Below are positions 52,516-63,752 of a stretch of 64,000 nucleotides of DNA, in pieces. A program made the translations under genes and the position numbers. The notes beneath the pieces are model-generated. The model saw only the letters and a program-made list of their open reading frames with translations, was not told the origin of the DNA and searched no databases. Where the stretch lies: positions 105,299,007 through 105,363,006 of the forward strand of contig OZ038382.1 of NCBI GenBank assembly GCA_964036045.1, written 5' to 3'. How positions within the stretch are numbered: the stretch's first letter is position 1; each line of letters begins with the position of its first letter. The DNA is from Eutreptiella sp. 'Long Island Sound 2002'. Taxonomy: Eukaryota; Euglenozoa; Euglenophyceae; Eutreptiales; Eutreptiaceae.

Positions 52516-54726
52516 CGCACCACCACGCCCTCACCGCCAGGCGGCGACCCCGGCCGCCACAAGGGCCACCTCACAGGCACCGGAAGAGGACGAAGGCACG
52601 GCCACAGCAACCAGGGATAGGGACCGGGACCCCCAGAGGACACAGGACCAAGGCGGAGGCCCCCAGGGAGGGCAACCCCACGGACGGCTACCCGAGCGGC
52701 ACGCCCAGACCCCACAGCACGAACCGGGCGAGTGACCCACACCTAAGCGCACCCCCCAGCCACCAGCCAGACACACTGCGACCCGCACTCCGCACCACGA
52801 CACAGGCGAGGCTGACCTCCACCAACCCACCACGGCACAACGCGGGACAGCACGGCACACCGCACCACAGCGCGCCACAGTGCAACGCGCCACAGCACGA
52901 CGCGACGCGACGCGGCACAGAGCGGCACAACACGGCACGTCTGACCCTAAACTGATAGACTAACCGAAACAAGCCACCGCACACCCCTGAAGGCGTCGCA
53001 CCAGCACGCCACACAGCGGCACCGCAGGCCACACACGGGGCCACCGCGCGCCTGGCAGCAACGGTGGCGGACCACCCAGAAGGTTAAAACCGGCACCGCA
53101 GAGGAGAAAGGACACGGACAATGCCAGCCCCCTAACCCAGAGCCACACGCAGCCGCCTGGCGCAGCCGGCCAGGCGGCAGAGCCGGGACCTAACCCGGCA
53201 GGAAGGAGCGCCGAGCCCAACGTGTACATAGTCCACCCGACCCATGGGGCCGGGACACGGCCAAGCAGAAGGCAACCGCCAACAGCAGCCCGGAGGACCA
53301 CACTGAAAGCGGGCCAGTGCGTGCGCCAGCCCAGGGAAGGCAGAGGGAGGAACAGGCAGACCCCCCCCAGGAAAAAAAAACCAGGGGGGGAGGGGGGGGG
53401 GGGCGAGAGAACAGCCCACAGCCACCAAACCGCCCGCCAACTACACAAGAGGCGGCCAAACCCCCCACCCAGAAGGCACCGAAGACAGGACCCCAAAAGA
53501 GGCACAGGGGGACGACCCAGCCAAAACCGGCAACACCAAGCCAGGAACAGCGGCCCACCGGGAAAAGGGACACCGAAACATGCAGACACACACCACGCTG
53601 GAAAAAAAAAAGGAGCCACCAGCCCAGCCCGAAAGAAAAGGGATGGGGGGACAGGGACCAGAAGGCCCGGGACAGGGACAGCCAGCAACCGACACCACAA
53701 AGCCAAACCAAGACACGGAAAAAAAAGCGCAAAAAACACACCCCGACAACCCAACCAAGAAGGGTGGGGCACAGCCGAGACCCGGGCCAAGCACGCACGC
53801 CCACACACCGCACCCCAGCCAGGAGAGGCGGGGAACAAGCGGGGCGCGCGCACAAACACGCATCCCTGCACAGCACCCCCAACCAGGAGGTGCAGGACAC
53901 CACGCGGGACGGGCGCACGAGCACACACACACCCCAACACCCCCCCAAGGAGAGGCAGGGCGCAGCCGAAACCCAAACCCCAGCACGCACGCGCACACCG
54001 CACACCGGAACCGGAAACGGCGGGGGGCAGGCGGAGCGCGCACGCAACCACACACGTCCCATATGCAGGCCGAAACCTAAGCCCAACCACGAGCACCACA
54101 AACAGCCGGCAAAAGAGGGACATCACCACAAACCGTACCCAAACACACCCGCCCAAGACGCCAGCCAGGACTGGCGGGGTTTACTAAACCCACACCTGAC
54201 CGCAACCCCGACCAAAAAACAAACGCCGCACAACAGTAGGAAACCCAGTGTCCACAGCCCGGGCACTGAGGTAGCCCGTGCCATGCAGCTGACCCGGCCA
54301 AACGAGATCCAGAGACCGGGGGTAAGGCTGCATCCTAAGGCCTGCGCTGCTTTGGGACTCGAGGCGGAGCGTGCGACACCCAAGTGCCTCGAAACGCTAG
54401 TACCAAGAATGTGCATCCATGCCTTGGGAACAGGATACGCCAGGAAGTCCGGTGAACCTCCAGGGTTCTGCCCAAAGGAGGGGACTTGCGCAAGCACGAG
54501 GGCATAACCTCCTGGCGAGACAAGCACGTCAAGCTGGCGGCAGTCAGCCCTCCCAGTGTTGCCCGGGGCCGCTTTGTTGGGGGCCAACAGTCAGGTCTAG
54601 CGGGATGTAAGCCGCCTCCCCTCTTCAGGCGCGGAGCCTCTTCCTGTTCGTCACAGGGGCGACGCCAGGGGGATCCACCGGGCGCCTCTCCACGACCGAG
54701 TGCACCTACCTACCTACCTATCTGTC
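52516..54726 (+). mobile_element. LINE-G: short GC-rich non-LTR insertion
   Basis: A 2.2-kb GC-rich block between two copies of host pol sequence. It begins in the last about 70 codons of a Gln/Arg/Asp-rich ORF (ending HAQTPQHEPGE, stop at 52733-52735), followed by an untranslated region with A and G homopolymers (about 53375-53404), imperfect repeats, and a 3' end of TACC units (54707-54720). The plan matches LINE-F, so it is probably a related, strongly 5'-truncated copy. Long open frames on both strands here (for example 52960-54156 minus) reflect GC-rich composition, not genes. Confidence 0.7.
53760..54060 (+). repeat. Imperfect 60-75-bp repeats in the LINE-G 3' region
   Basis: Blocks with CAGCACGCACGCRCACACCGCAC-like text, followed by an AGGAG(A/G)GGCRGG-like sequence, recur about four times. 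They are much more diverged than the LINE-F minisatellite but lie in the equivalent position. Confidence 0.4.
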
Positions 54727-54785
54727 CAGCTTGACCTGTCCATGCGCACTGCTGCAATCCTGGAGGGTTGCAGCCTAACCGACGG
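54727..54785. repeat. LINE-G target duplication, right (59 bp)
   Basis: Second copy of 52457-52515, directly after the TACC tail. Host pol continues from here with QSEYKEILQTL. Confidence 0.85.
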
Positions 54786-56329
54786 TCAGTCAGAATATAA
54801 AGAAATTCTCCAGACCCTCAGCACTGGTCTCGAACCCCGTGTCATTGACGGGCACCAGTGGTATAAAGACAACCAGTACCTCTTCTACGACGACAGTATT
54901 GTTGTACCTGAGGCCCGACTTGATGGGTGCTCACAGTGGTCCCATCTCGGCTCTGGTCACACTGGCGCTAATCGCTCAGTGGACTTCTTCCGCCAGTGTT
55001 CCCACTCTGGTCTAACCCTGACTGAACTGAGGTCTCGTATGCAGACCATTGTGCATGCTTGTGGCTGTCATACCAGCAAGCAGAGCAACAGTAAGGATAG
55101 GGGACTGATTTCCAGCTTACCCATACCCTATTGTGCTAATACAATTCTCTATGTGGATTTCATCCACGGCCTACCTCGCTTCGGCGGCTATGATAGTTGC
55201 CTAGTGGTCGCCTGTGGCCTATCTCACTTCACCCGTGTGTTCCCTTGCAATAAGAAAATCACAGGTGAGCAGACTGTGAAAATGTTGGTCGAACAATGGT
55301 TCGAATCCTATGGGGCACCTAGGCAGGTGCATTCTGATGAAGATGTACGCATCCGCAGTGACACTGGGTGGTCAACATGAGTGCCAAATGTTCTCAACGT
55401 TGAGGTAACCACAGGTGTGCCCTATACCCACACATCTAACCCTCTTTGTGAGAGACAGAACAGTGTGGTGGAGTCAAAACCCAAGAATCCTGATGAAACA
55501 GGAGTGTACCAAAGACTGGGTACGCCTAATGCCCTGGGCAGTGCTGACCATGAACTCACAGCGGAGCTCTTCTACGGGTTTCACCCCCCACGAACTGTTC
55601 CATGGAGGACGACCTGGTTGGTTCTTCAAAACCCTCTTTCCTGAGGACTTCAAGAGCCCTGTTGGAGATTGGCTGGAACACAAGCAGTCTATGGCTAACC
55701 AGGCTGGAACTAACCTGAGACACATTCGTGACCGCGAACTGAGCCGGCGGAACCGCCTACGGCGACCTGCAAGCATCAAGGTTGGTGACCTTATTTTGGT
55801 TCACCATTCACGCCTACCCTCCTGGCCACGTAACTGTCTACAGGACCCTTAATTTGGACCCTATCGTATCATCAGGATACATGGATCCAGGATCCATGTC
55901 AGGTGCAGTCCACATCGAGGTTGTGAACTGCTGTGTGCACCCAAACGATTGAGGCACTATCACTCCCGTGACGATTTGTCCTGGGACAGGTGGCGCCTCA
56001 GCGACAGTGAGGGTGAGCGTATTGACCCAGAGAACACTGCCAGCCAAGAGGAGGCAGACAAACTCGAACAGATGACCGCCGATGAGATGGCACTCGATGG
56101 TTACTACGTGGTTGCAGGTATTGCTCGCCACGAGTATAAACAGGGCTGGAAATTTCTAACCCTGTGGGATGGCAATGGTTTATCTGAGGCGACCTGGGAA
56201 CCTATCTCAGCCTTCATACAACCAGATGGGAGTATCAGCCCCATTTTCTGCTCCTACCTCGATGAGAACAACGACGGGCAGCTACTAACCCGTGCTGAGA
56301 CTCTGTCCCAGCGTGAAAAGAAAACCTAA
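54786..56329 (+). pseudogene. Gypsy-C integrase with chromodomain
   Basis: The frame to 55380 has a zinc-binding region (HLGSGHTGANRSVDFFRQCS, VHACGCHTSK) and core residues Asp in LYVDFIHGLPRF and Asp in QVHSDEDVRIRS. After a frameshift, Glu appears in NPLCERQNSVVE (frame 55381-55644). Another shift leads to TPHELFHGGRPGWFFK and IKVGDLILVHHSRLPSW. The frame 55949-56329 encodes a chromodomain: YYVVAGIARHEYKQGWKFL, TLWDGNGLSEATWEPISAFI and CSYLDENN. So Gypsy-C, like Gypsy-D, is a chromovirus-type element. Confidence 0.8.
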
Positions 56330-59185
56330 TTTCACTGTGGCAGTCTACTGACTGTGTTCTAACCTAACAGGGGCAGTGAGCACTCTTGTGCAGATGTGCC
56401 TGTGTATGTGTGTGAGAGCAGCTGTCACAGTTGCCCTGCATTGCATCGCAGGACAGGACCATTAGCCCCCCGTGACAACCACTCCCTGGCTGAAGGCCAT
56501 TGGTTTTTCACAGACCACTGCTTACGAAGCACTGCACTAACCCTGTCTGTGCCCTGCAGCCCCATGCCTATGGTTTCCAGTGTGGACCAGGTGGCCACTT
56601 ATCAGGTTTGCAGCCACCCAGCGAGTGTATGCCTTGTTGACCATGTGTTGCACGGGAACTGCCCTAATGTAATGACCTTGGGGAGCCAACAAAGCACGGT
56701 GGCTTACTACTCCAGGGGGCAAATGACAAGCAAGGTATTATGAAGCAAGGTGTGTCTTCCCTCCTTGGGGACAGGCGAGCCCACAGTTAGGACCCCTGAC
56801 TGGTCCAGACCCATGGGTTTCTACCCTTCCTTACAGGGTTTACGATACCCCTAACTGTGTTACGTATGTCTGTGTGTGTCTCACTTCTCTCCCCGGCGTG
56901 GTGCCCGGAGACCGAGCTTCGCTGACGTCGGACCGAAGGTCCTAATTTGGTACTATTACCACTCCTATGGCGCCCAATTTCTGTGCTGGCGCCTAACCTT
57001 GGGGGAAGACGGCAAGAGCCCTACCTACTAGAGGGGAGGAGTGGTGTGCTAAGGGCATACAAAACGCCCATTTTTGCTAAAGGCCAAAAGCAAACGCACT
57101 CCCCTGCCCACGTGGAAAAGCATGCGGGACAGGAGACACCACTACACTACACTCACTAACGCCAGAACCGGCCTTTGAAGGCAGGGCGAGCACTCATCAC
57201 TTGCACGCAACTCCTGCCAGGCCTGCTGAGCCTAACACCTACACACGCTACTTGGAATTGCTGTCAAAGATGTCACGGGTCCTACTGCCCCCCCTGTGAG
57301 AGAGCAAGAGAGCACAGCGCTACTAAGCAACTGTGGCCTAACAGGGACGCTACTACGCGTTTCCCTGTCAGGGCTTGGGGGAAAGGAGTGCTCATTATGC
57401 GTGCACAGCGTGTATGTGGATGAAGTCCGACTGCACTCGCCACTCCTGGCTGAGGTGCGGTTATTTGTTTGTGTGATCTTCGCAGCATATTTTAGCGCTG
57501 CACCAAGAGACCGCACCAATCGCCCTTTCCTTCCCACCTGTAAAGCAAAGGCTGATGGCCTGGGTTTGCGGCTGAGGAACCAAGACTACCTCCACGTATT
57601 ATACGCTTCTCAGGTAGCCCCCTAATACACTGTCCTTGAACCCAGGTGCAAGCAAGCAAGCTTAAGGAACTCCACCCGTTCTCTTATAGAACGTAGGGTG
57701 GAGTCCCTGGGTATCCTAAACGACAGTTGTACCGTGCGCAATTCGCGTGGTCTACCCTTTAATGTGTCATATGCATGCACAGGTATGCACTGGTTTTCCA
57801 ATTCCTCTTACTTTCCCCTAACTTAACCGATCACAACCAATCATCGCGTAACTCAACCAGGAGGTGAGCTCCTCCTGGGCCTACCTACCTTACTCACCAC
57901 GCATCATGTGAATGCCGAGGAAGACACGAGCGCAAAAACAATCCTACGCGCTTAAACAATCCTACGGCGAACTGTAAACAACCCTAAGCGATTCATGCAT
58001 TGTGTGTCATGCATGCTCTTTGGACCTTGTTTCCTGCAGAGAAAACAGAGACAGTGGCGCTCTGCACAACGCAAAGCAGGCCTACGCGTTTTAGAACAAC
58101 CCTACTTTAGCGCTACGGCAACACGGACACGAACAAGCACTTTCTTCTCTTACCTGTGAAGAGGGAACAAGGGAGGATTGGGGCACACAGATAGCGACAC
58201 AGCATGTGAATGCCTAAATTAGGCACATGCATCGCGAGCACAGCGCATATTCTAACCCTACGTGCGCGGTGCGCGCTCCATTCGCTTCGCATACCTTTCA
58301 TTTCTGTTTTGACCTGTGCAGAGCAAAGGAGAGGAGCGCCCGAACCCCCAACAAACACAGCGGTGACAGCCCCAACATTTTAACGAAGCAACTAACACGA
58401 ACGCAATGCATGCGTGTGGAAAGACACTGGCATACCTGAGAGGTAATTTGTCCACCTGCTCTGTAGTGTGGGTTCATTTTCGATACTTTTCCCTCAAGTT
58501 TATGAACGTTTTGATGCAACTGTGCAAAATTGTTCTTTAGAACTTCAAAAACTACGGCTCATACCTTCTTTTTTCAGAGCCTTTTACGCTTTTGCAACCC
58601 TTCTTCTGGAGTCCGCCTCTGTTGCGCTTGTCTGCGACTTTAGGTTTTAGTTTAAAAATTATGATTACTTGCGTAGGTTCGTCAATTTTTAGCGATTTGA
58701 CTTCTTAAATCGCTAAACCTTTCGCTAAACCACAGGATTCACTCCCTGTTGGTTCCATTTTTTTTTCTCAGCTCCTGGAGATTTGTGTCCTCGATTGCGA
58801 ATATTGCTCGGCCCTGGCCGTTGGTCAGGACGTTTACTAAATTCCTGTTTCTACAGCCATAGCCGTCCGCATTAGAGCGTTTGACTGTACCCTAGTGGGC
58901 AAGCATGTGTGGTCTAGGGAGGGAGTCCTGGGTTCAAACCCCACTACCCCCAAATTGTTAGCAAACGTTTTTGTCGCACGCAGGCGACTTTTGAGGAATG
59001 CCCCATCGAAGGGACATCATTCACGGTACATTACACTGTTTTTCAAGGGCACCTGCAGTGTGATAGGCTTCTTTGAACTGATGAGAATGTGTTTCGTAGG
59101 TTTAATTCATTTTATGAGGTAATTTTGTCAATATTTGAGCCTTTCTCCTTGGTCCTACTAGCTTGATCAAGTAGTACTCCAGGGG
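56330..59185 (+). other. Gypsy-C 3' untranslated region
   Basis: Nearly 2.9 kb without a convincing gene; frames are short and motif-free. A purine run ACTAGAGGGGAGGAG near 57027-57041 looks like a polypurine tract but is far from the LTR. Just before the LTR is a near-perfect palindrome TACTAGCTTGATCAAGTAGTA (two ends mismatched), followed by CCAGGGG. An additional decayed insertion in this region cannot be excluded. Confidence 0.45.
58875..58953 (+). other. tRNA-like relic with B-box
   Basis: GTCCTGGGTTCAAACCCCA forms a T-arm of four or five pairs with a TTCAAAC loop and fits the pol III B-box GGTTCRANYCC. An imperfect A-box-like ACCCTAGTGGGC lies about 40 bases upstream. The acceptor stem does not pair, so it is not a functional tRNA. 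The same T-arm text occurs in the DIRS-E terminal repeat. Confidence 0.35.
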
Positions 59186-59885
59186 CAAGTAAGAAAAAGT
59201 CACTGCCAAGTGTTTCTTGAAGGGCTTGATCCAGGCCAAGCCCCCCTTAAAACCCTTTTGTTGACGCTAAGACTTATTTAAGTATTTACATCTCTCTTTT
59301 GAAGCTTTAAGTACACTTTCTCAAAGTAACTAGGGTTATAACCCTAGCCCCCCAAGATGTTTACCCCTACCACTCAACTGAGCGGAGGTATCTTCCTTCA
59401 TGGAGGTTATACCGGAAAAAAAAAGGCACTTCTAGCGTAAGGCCTTGAAGGTTAAGCCTAGTGGTCTCCCACCCCAAGACCCCTATACTCAATTATTTCT
59501 ACAACTTATTGTGGTTCTAGTTCTCAACTGTTTCTGAATTCAGTTGCTTGGCGAAGTCATAATCTGTGTCTGGCCTAACTTCTTTGCCCCATATTCCTTA
59601 CCAACTCAATTTTATCCAAGAGAGTGCACATGAAGTGCCTGAAACTAAGTGGGAGGCAAGAGTCATGCCAGTTTTCATATAAAAATCATTTGTTTTATCC
59701 TTTTGTGATTGAATCTTTGTATTAATACCTGCTTTGTGTATCTGCAGCCCCTCTGTGTTACACTGGATTTCAAAACTATTCATTGATTTGATCCACATCC
59801 TGTTCTTGCTCTACTTGCTGCTTTGGTTTGGGTTTTCAACTTCAAAACCTGCAGGATTTCATTAAAATATCTAGGGCACTAATCA
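59186..59885 (+). repeat. Gypsy-C right LTR
   Basis: 700 bp matching 30224-30923 in the same orientation, about 92-93% identical by eye, and ending in the same ATCA. It retains the 18-base palindrome. Confidence 0.75.
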
Positions 59886-62539
59886 AAGAAAGAAAACGCC
59901 TTTACTCCCATTTTGGCATTAGTCTATGTTAGATAAAAATGTTTGTTTAAAAATAAAGAAAACCATAAAACAATCAAGCTAACCAACAAGGCAAAGCAAA
60001 GCGTGCAACAACACTCACTAAGGTGAATCACTTGCCATGCCGAGTATGCCGTCACAAAGAGTCATCGTTGGGATCAACCTCTAACATACACTCAACTAAG
60101 TCAGAAGTTGACATACTACGTCCTAATAACTAGTCCCTAATCCTATCCCCGTGCACCACTAACCCATGGCGCTGCGAAAAAAAGAATTAGGATGCGGATA
60201 AGGTAAGGGTCATGGGCAAGCATGCTACCCACGCAGACCACAACCACCCACGCAACACACAAGGCGAGCATGTGTCGATACTGCGAGTCTTGTATTAAAT
60301 TTGCAAAACATACCCAAAACATTCAGAAGCACCCTCGCAATTCCAACTTATCACCAAACGCTATTTAATCATGAATAAAATCAGAGATGACGACAGAATT
60401 ATCCAAATCGCGACAGAGCGCGGCTACAGCTGCGGCGACAGAAGACACGCAATTCTGTTAACGGCACACAGCACATTCACACAGCAAACACAGTACACTG
60501 ACAATATGGCGACCCTCAATGAAAGGCAATTTTTCTTACTCCCCCCAAGAAACCACACGAGGAATTGGGTGTCTCAGGGGGCGCCATCAAACCAAGAAAT
60601 TTCAGGGGTGTTGTCATCCCTCAGGGGGTGCAGTGGTACCCCCCCCCCTTTTTCTGGCATTGCACAGCAGTGCAGTCAGCATATCACCTGTGCAAGCCAT
60701 CAGCAAGAACATGCTTCAACAGTCATATTACTCCAGGTGAAGTCACGACGTGAGTAAACCCCTAGAATTATGAGAACACAATACGTCTCTAATATCAACA
60801 CAAAGCGCTTGTAAGTTCACCACCGGGTCTGTCAACAAAGGCAGCCATAATTTCTCGGAAACGATTGAGAACATAGCCGTAAAAAAATTAATTAATCAAT
60901 GAAAAAATTGTTCATGACATGCTCAAGACATGTAAAGAGTCTGGCGTACCTCCTTAGTCTCCAGTACGCACCATTTCCTCAAGTCTCACTTTCCTCACAG
61001 GCAGCAATTACTGTCAGTATAACCTGGAGGCACAGGTACCCTGACAGGATAACTACAAGCCTGTAGCGAAGGACGGGTAGGATATTCCAGACCGGGCTAC
61101 TCATGACAGGAATACCCAGTGAACAAAGGGTTAGCCTGCAGGTTCGGCCTGTTCCCATTCCCTGCCTGAGAATAGGGTAAGAGCAAAGGAGGTAGAGCAG
61201 ACAAAATTCAGCTACTCCGATAGAAAAACAAAATACTGTGGCGGGTTTACTGCCAAAATTTCTGCTATAGCATCCACGGACTGGGTCGAAATTTTGACCT
61301 TGAAAAATTTCACTGACTAAGCAAGTAAGACAAGGTTCAGGTTCCATCCAACACGAATGATAATTCAGACAAATGGTAGTCAGCCCCTGCTGCTTTGGCG
61401 CACAGTGGGCGGTCCTTGACATTTCACACGGGCTGAGAAAGAGAGAGAGAGAGAGAGTCACTCAATAGGGCGCCTGCAGTTACATACCTTGATACTCCGG
61501 GCCAGCATAGGAGCGCATACAGACTTTCGGTTCCACCACCGGGTGTTGAAACACTCCCTCGGCTAACTGCAGGGTTACTCTCAACAGGCCTCCCAGACTT
61601 CCGTCAGAATGGTTAGTTGGGGTGCTGGGGGGCGTGATGGCTTACCTGGTGACGTTGGCTGGATACATGACTACTCTAACACAAAAAGAATTAATCATAA
61701 CCCTCCCTCTGAGCAGACTGGCCACGTCATTGCTTGAATAGGGGAAAGGGGTATTTTTCTCTCAGTGTGTCACCTGCCCTGCTTTCTCTCTCCTGGCTTT
61801 ACTACCCCGACTCGTCCCAGTTCATTCTCCTGAAATAAAGGAAGGAAGAAAAATGGAAACACCTCAGAGCGTGGCTAACTTGCCACCTAGCTTACACATA
61901 CACCACTACGTACAAAATTCCCAATAACCAACACTATATTTGGCTGCTACTCAGTCATGCCGTCACAGCTCCCCCACCAGGCTACCTGCAGTAGGCTGTC
62001 ATACAGTCCTAAGGGTTTCTTAGCCGGGTGGACTAGGTGATGTTACTGTATTCGGTAGGGTCTTATATGCTTACCAGAGTCCAGAGGTTACTCACCTCTT
62101 GGCGGTTTCTCCGACGCTCCCGGCTACTACCACTTCTATTCTAGGATACTCAATACAGTTCACACAGGCTACAACTTCTCAGACGCCGTCTCAGCTTTTT
62201 ACTCTCCGTGGATAACCGCATGAGCTTCACAGCCGGCATTCGTAGAATACTCATTAGGCTGCTCCACACCCTCAGTGGTAGTAAACACTTGTAACTTGAG
62301 GGGTGCTGTGGAGATACGGCTCATGGCCTCTCCCGCGTGCTTTCCACCTGTCGTCAGGGGAATTCATTACCATCCGGTACAGTATACACACTGACGTGTC
62401 ATCACTGTATCATCAGTGCCTTAGTAGACCATAAAAATCATGTACGGTGCTAGGTAGCAGTAGGGCAACAGCGGACCTCTGGGGTATTTACTGCGTTCAC
62501 CCTGTCACCTGAGGCCTCATCAAGACCCTTGCCTGTGCT
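59886..62539. other. Unassigned right-hand flank
   Basis: The first about 45 bases may continue the Gypsy-A integrase (RLYSHFGISL in frame). Beyond that the sequence is AT-rich and then of average composition, with only short frames (for example 60371-60757) and no motif. A run of nine G/A dinucleotides lies at 61440-61457 and C-runs occur near 60640. Confidence 0.35.
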
Positions 62540-63340
62540 TTGACCCGTAGCACAGGGGTTCTGTGGCTTGCTCTTATGGCAAGATATCAGGGAAGGTCTC
62601 GTCTTCATGGATATAAAGAGTTATCCTATGAGCCACCCTCGAAAGTCCTTCATACCAGGCAATATTACCTCTGGACTGGTGTTCCATCACACAGCCTTCA
62701 TTCCTCAGTACTGTTATGCAGGGCCTACAGAGAGCAAAGAAGGAACACGCTGTATCGACAGCCTTCAGATTCAGGTTATCCCTCAGTACCTGATCTCAGA
62801 GTGGGGTTGATAGGCACTGACGTTGCCTTTTTACCCCTAGGTAGACATACGCTTCTCCTATTCACACTCCATAGAAAGGAAATCATCCAGGCCGTAGGCG
62901 TCCCTGAGAACCATATCGCCGGTCTCAATGGTCAACGTTCCCTAAAGGAAAAGCACAAGGGCCCCAAAAACCTGTCCAAAACTCGACAGGACATGCGGGT
63001 GTACAGTCCCAACCCTCCAATCTCTGAGGTAGAGGGTGGCAGTGTTATATCACTTGACTGGCTTTCAGTGATCCACCTTGTAAGGGAAAAAAGGGGGTCT
63101 GGCATCAATTCCTCGGGTGCTCTCTGCAAAGAGACACAAAGGTTGATGCAAGATCATTTCAACAAAACTCGCACAGTTCCCTGCCACAGACATGTCACAG
63201 CCGCAAGTTGGACAGCTCCCTATCAGGTACTACCGTGCCACCGAGCTTCCGGGGTGTACACCTACGAAAACTGCAAACCTCCAACTTCCAGATCATACCT
63301 CATCGGGGTTGCACGTCAGTCAGGCGGCTCAGTTCAGTAA
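62540..63340 (+). CDS. Unrecognised 266-codon ORF
   Basis: The longest open frame in the right-hand flank, apparently starting from an ATG-like or alternative codon. The translation is Arg/Ser/His-rich with even composition (KHKGPKNLSKTRQDMRVYSP, VEGGSVISLDWLSVIHLVRE), but no family motif, signal peptide or membrane segment is visible. It could be a shadow in a long LTR or leader of another element. Treat as hypothetical. Confidence 0.2.
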   Translation: MTRSTGVLWLALMARYQGRSRLHGYKELSYEPPSKVLHTRQYYLWTGVPSHSLHSSVLLCRAYREQRRNTLYRQPSDSGYPSVPDLRVGLIGTDVAFLPLGRHTLLLFTLHRKEIIQAVGVPENHIAGLNGQRSLKEKHKGPKNLSKTRQDMRVYSPNPPISEVEGGSVISLDWLSVIHLVREKRGSGINSSGALCKETQRLMQDHFNKTRTVPCHRHVTAASWTAPYQVLPCHRASGVYTYENCKPPTSRSYLIGVARQSGGSVQ

Positions 63341-63628
63341 AGAGACTTTCAGGTTTTCATCTCAGAATATTCCACCCCCCCACAGGCTCCCTCAAACATT
63401 GCTCAAAGAGGCCTCGGTAGGTTATCATACTCGAGGGGCATTACCTGTGGGGGGTCGTCACGTCAGGCTGGTTGTGCCACATATAATCAGGGCCTTGAGG
63501 TGGCTTCCACACCTGCACTATCTGTTGGTGTAGCGCTCAGGCCCCGCCCCTTATTTTTCAACTGTAACCGCAACCTGAAGTAGGAATACCATCTGTGCGA
63601 GTGGAGAGAAGTAGGGTAACACACTGGC

Positions 63629-63752
63629 TTTTGTGGATAGCGCCGCAGTTAGCGTCTGAGTAGGGACAGGGGTGCAGATCAGGACAGTCTGGAAGTTTTT
63701 GGACAGCGCCCCAGTTAGCGCTTGCGGAGAGACAGGGGGTCAGATCAGGATT
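63629..63752. repeat. Two-copy tandem repeat, period about 70 bp
   Basis: GGATAGCGCCGCAGTTAGCG...GACAGGGGTGCAGATCAGGA is followed about 70 bases later by GGACAGCGCCCCAGTTAGCG...GACAGGGGGTCAGATCAGGA. It contains no gene. Confidence 0.7.

Larger units (their letters stand above)
30224..59885 (+). mobile_element. Gypsy-C: chromodomain gypsy element carrying three nested insertions
   Basis: Two direct repeats of 700 bp (30224-30923 and 59186-59885) act as LTRs around gag, protease, methyltransferase-like domain, RT, RNase H, integrase and chromodomain. DIRS-E, Gypsy-D and LINE-G interrupt protease, RT and the RNase H-integrase spacer. Without them the element would be about 11.4 kb. LTR identity is about 92-93% by eye, lower than that of Gypsy-D inside it. 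The LTRs end in CA but start TAAG/CAAG instead of TG. No clear target duplication is seen (GGAGAC on the left, AAGAAA on the right), so the outer boundaries are less sure than those of Gypsy-D. Confidence 0.75.

Noticed and set aside
52960-54156. 398-codon minus-strand ORF (and similar long frames on both strands in 2600-8600 and 52700-54600)
   Set aside because: Cys/Trp/Gly/Val-rich translations are what GC-rich, stop-poor DNA gives in antisense. No motif is present and they overlap better-supported elements.
57027-57060. 3' LTR of Gypsy-C starting near 57041 after a purine tract
   Set aside because: No copy of the following sequence exists on the left side. The 700-bp repeats at 30224 and 59186 explain the LTRs better.
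58875-58953. Functional tRNA gene
   Set aside because: Only the T-arm/B-box is convincing. The acceptor and anticodon arms do not pair.
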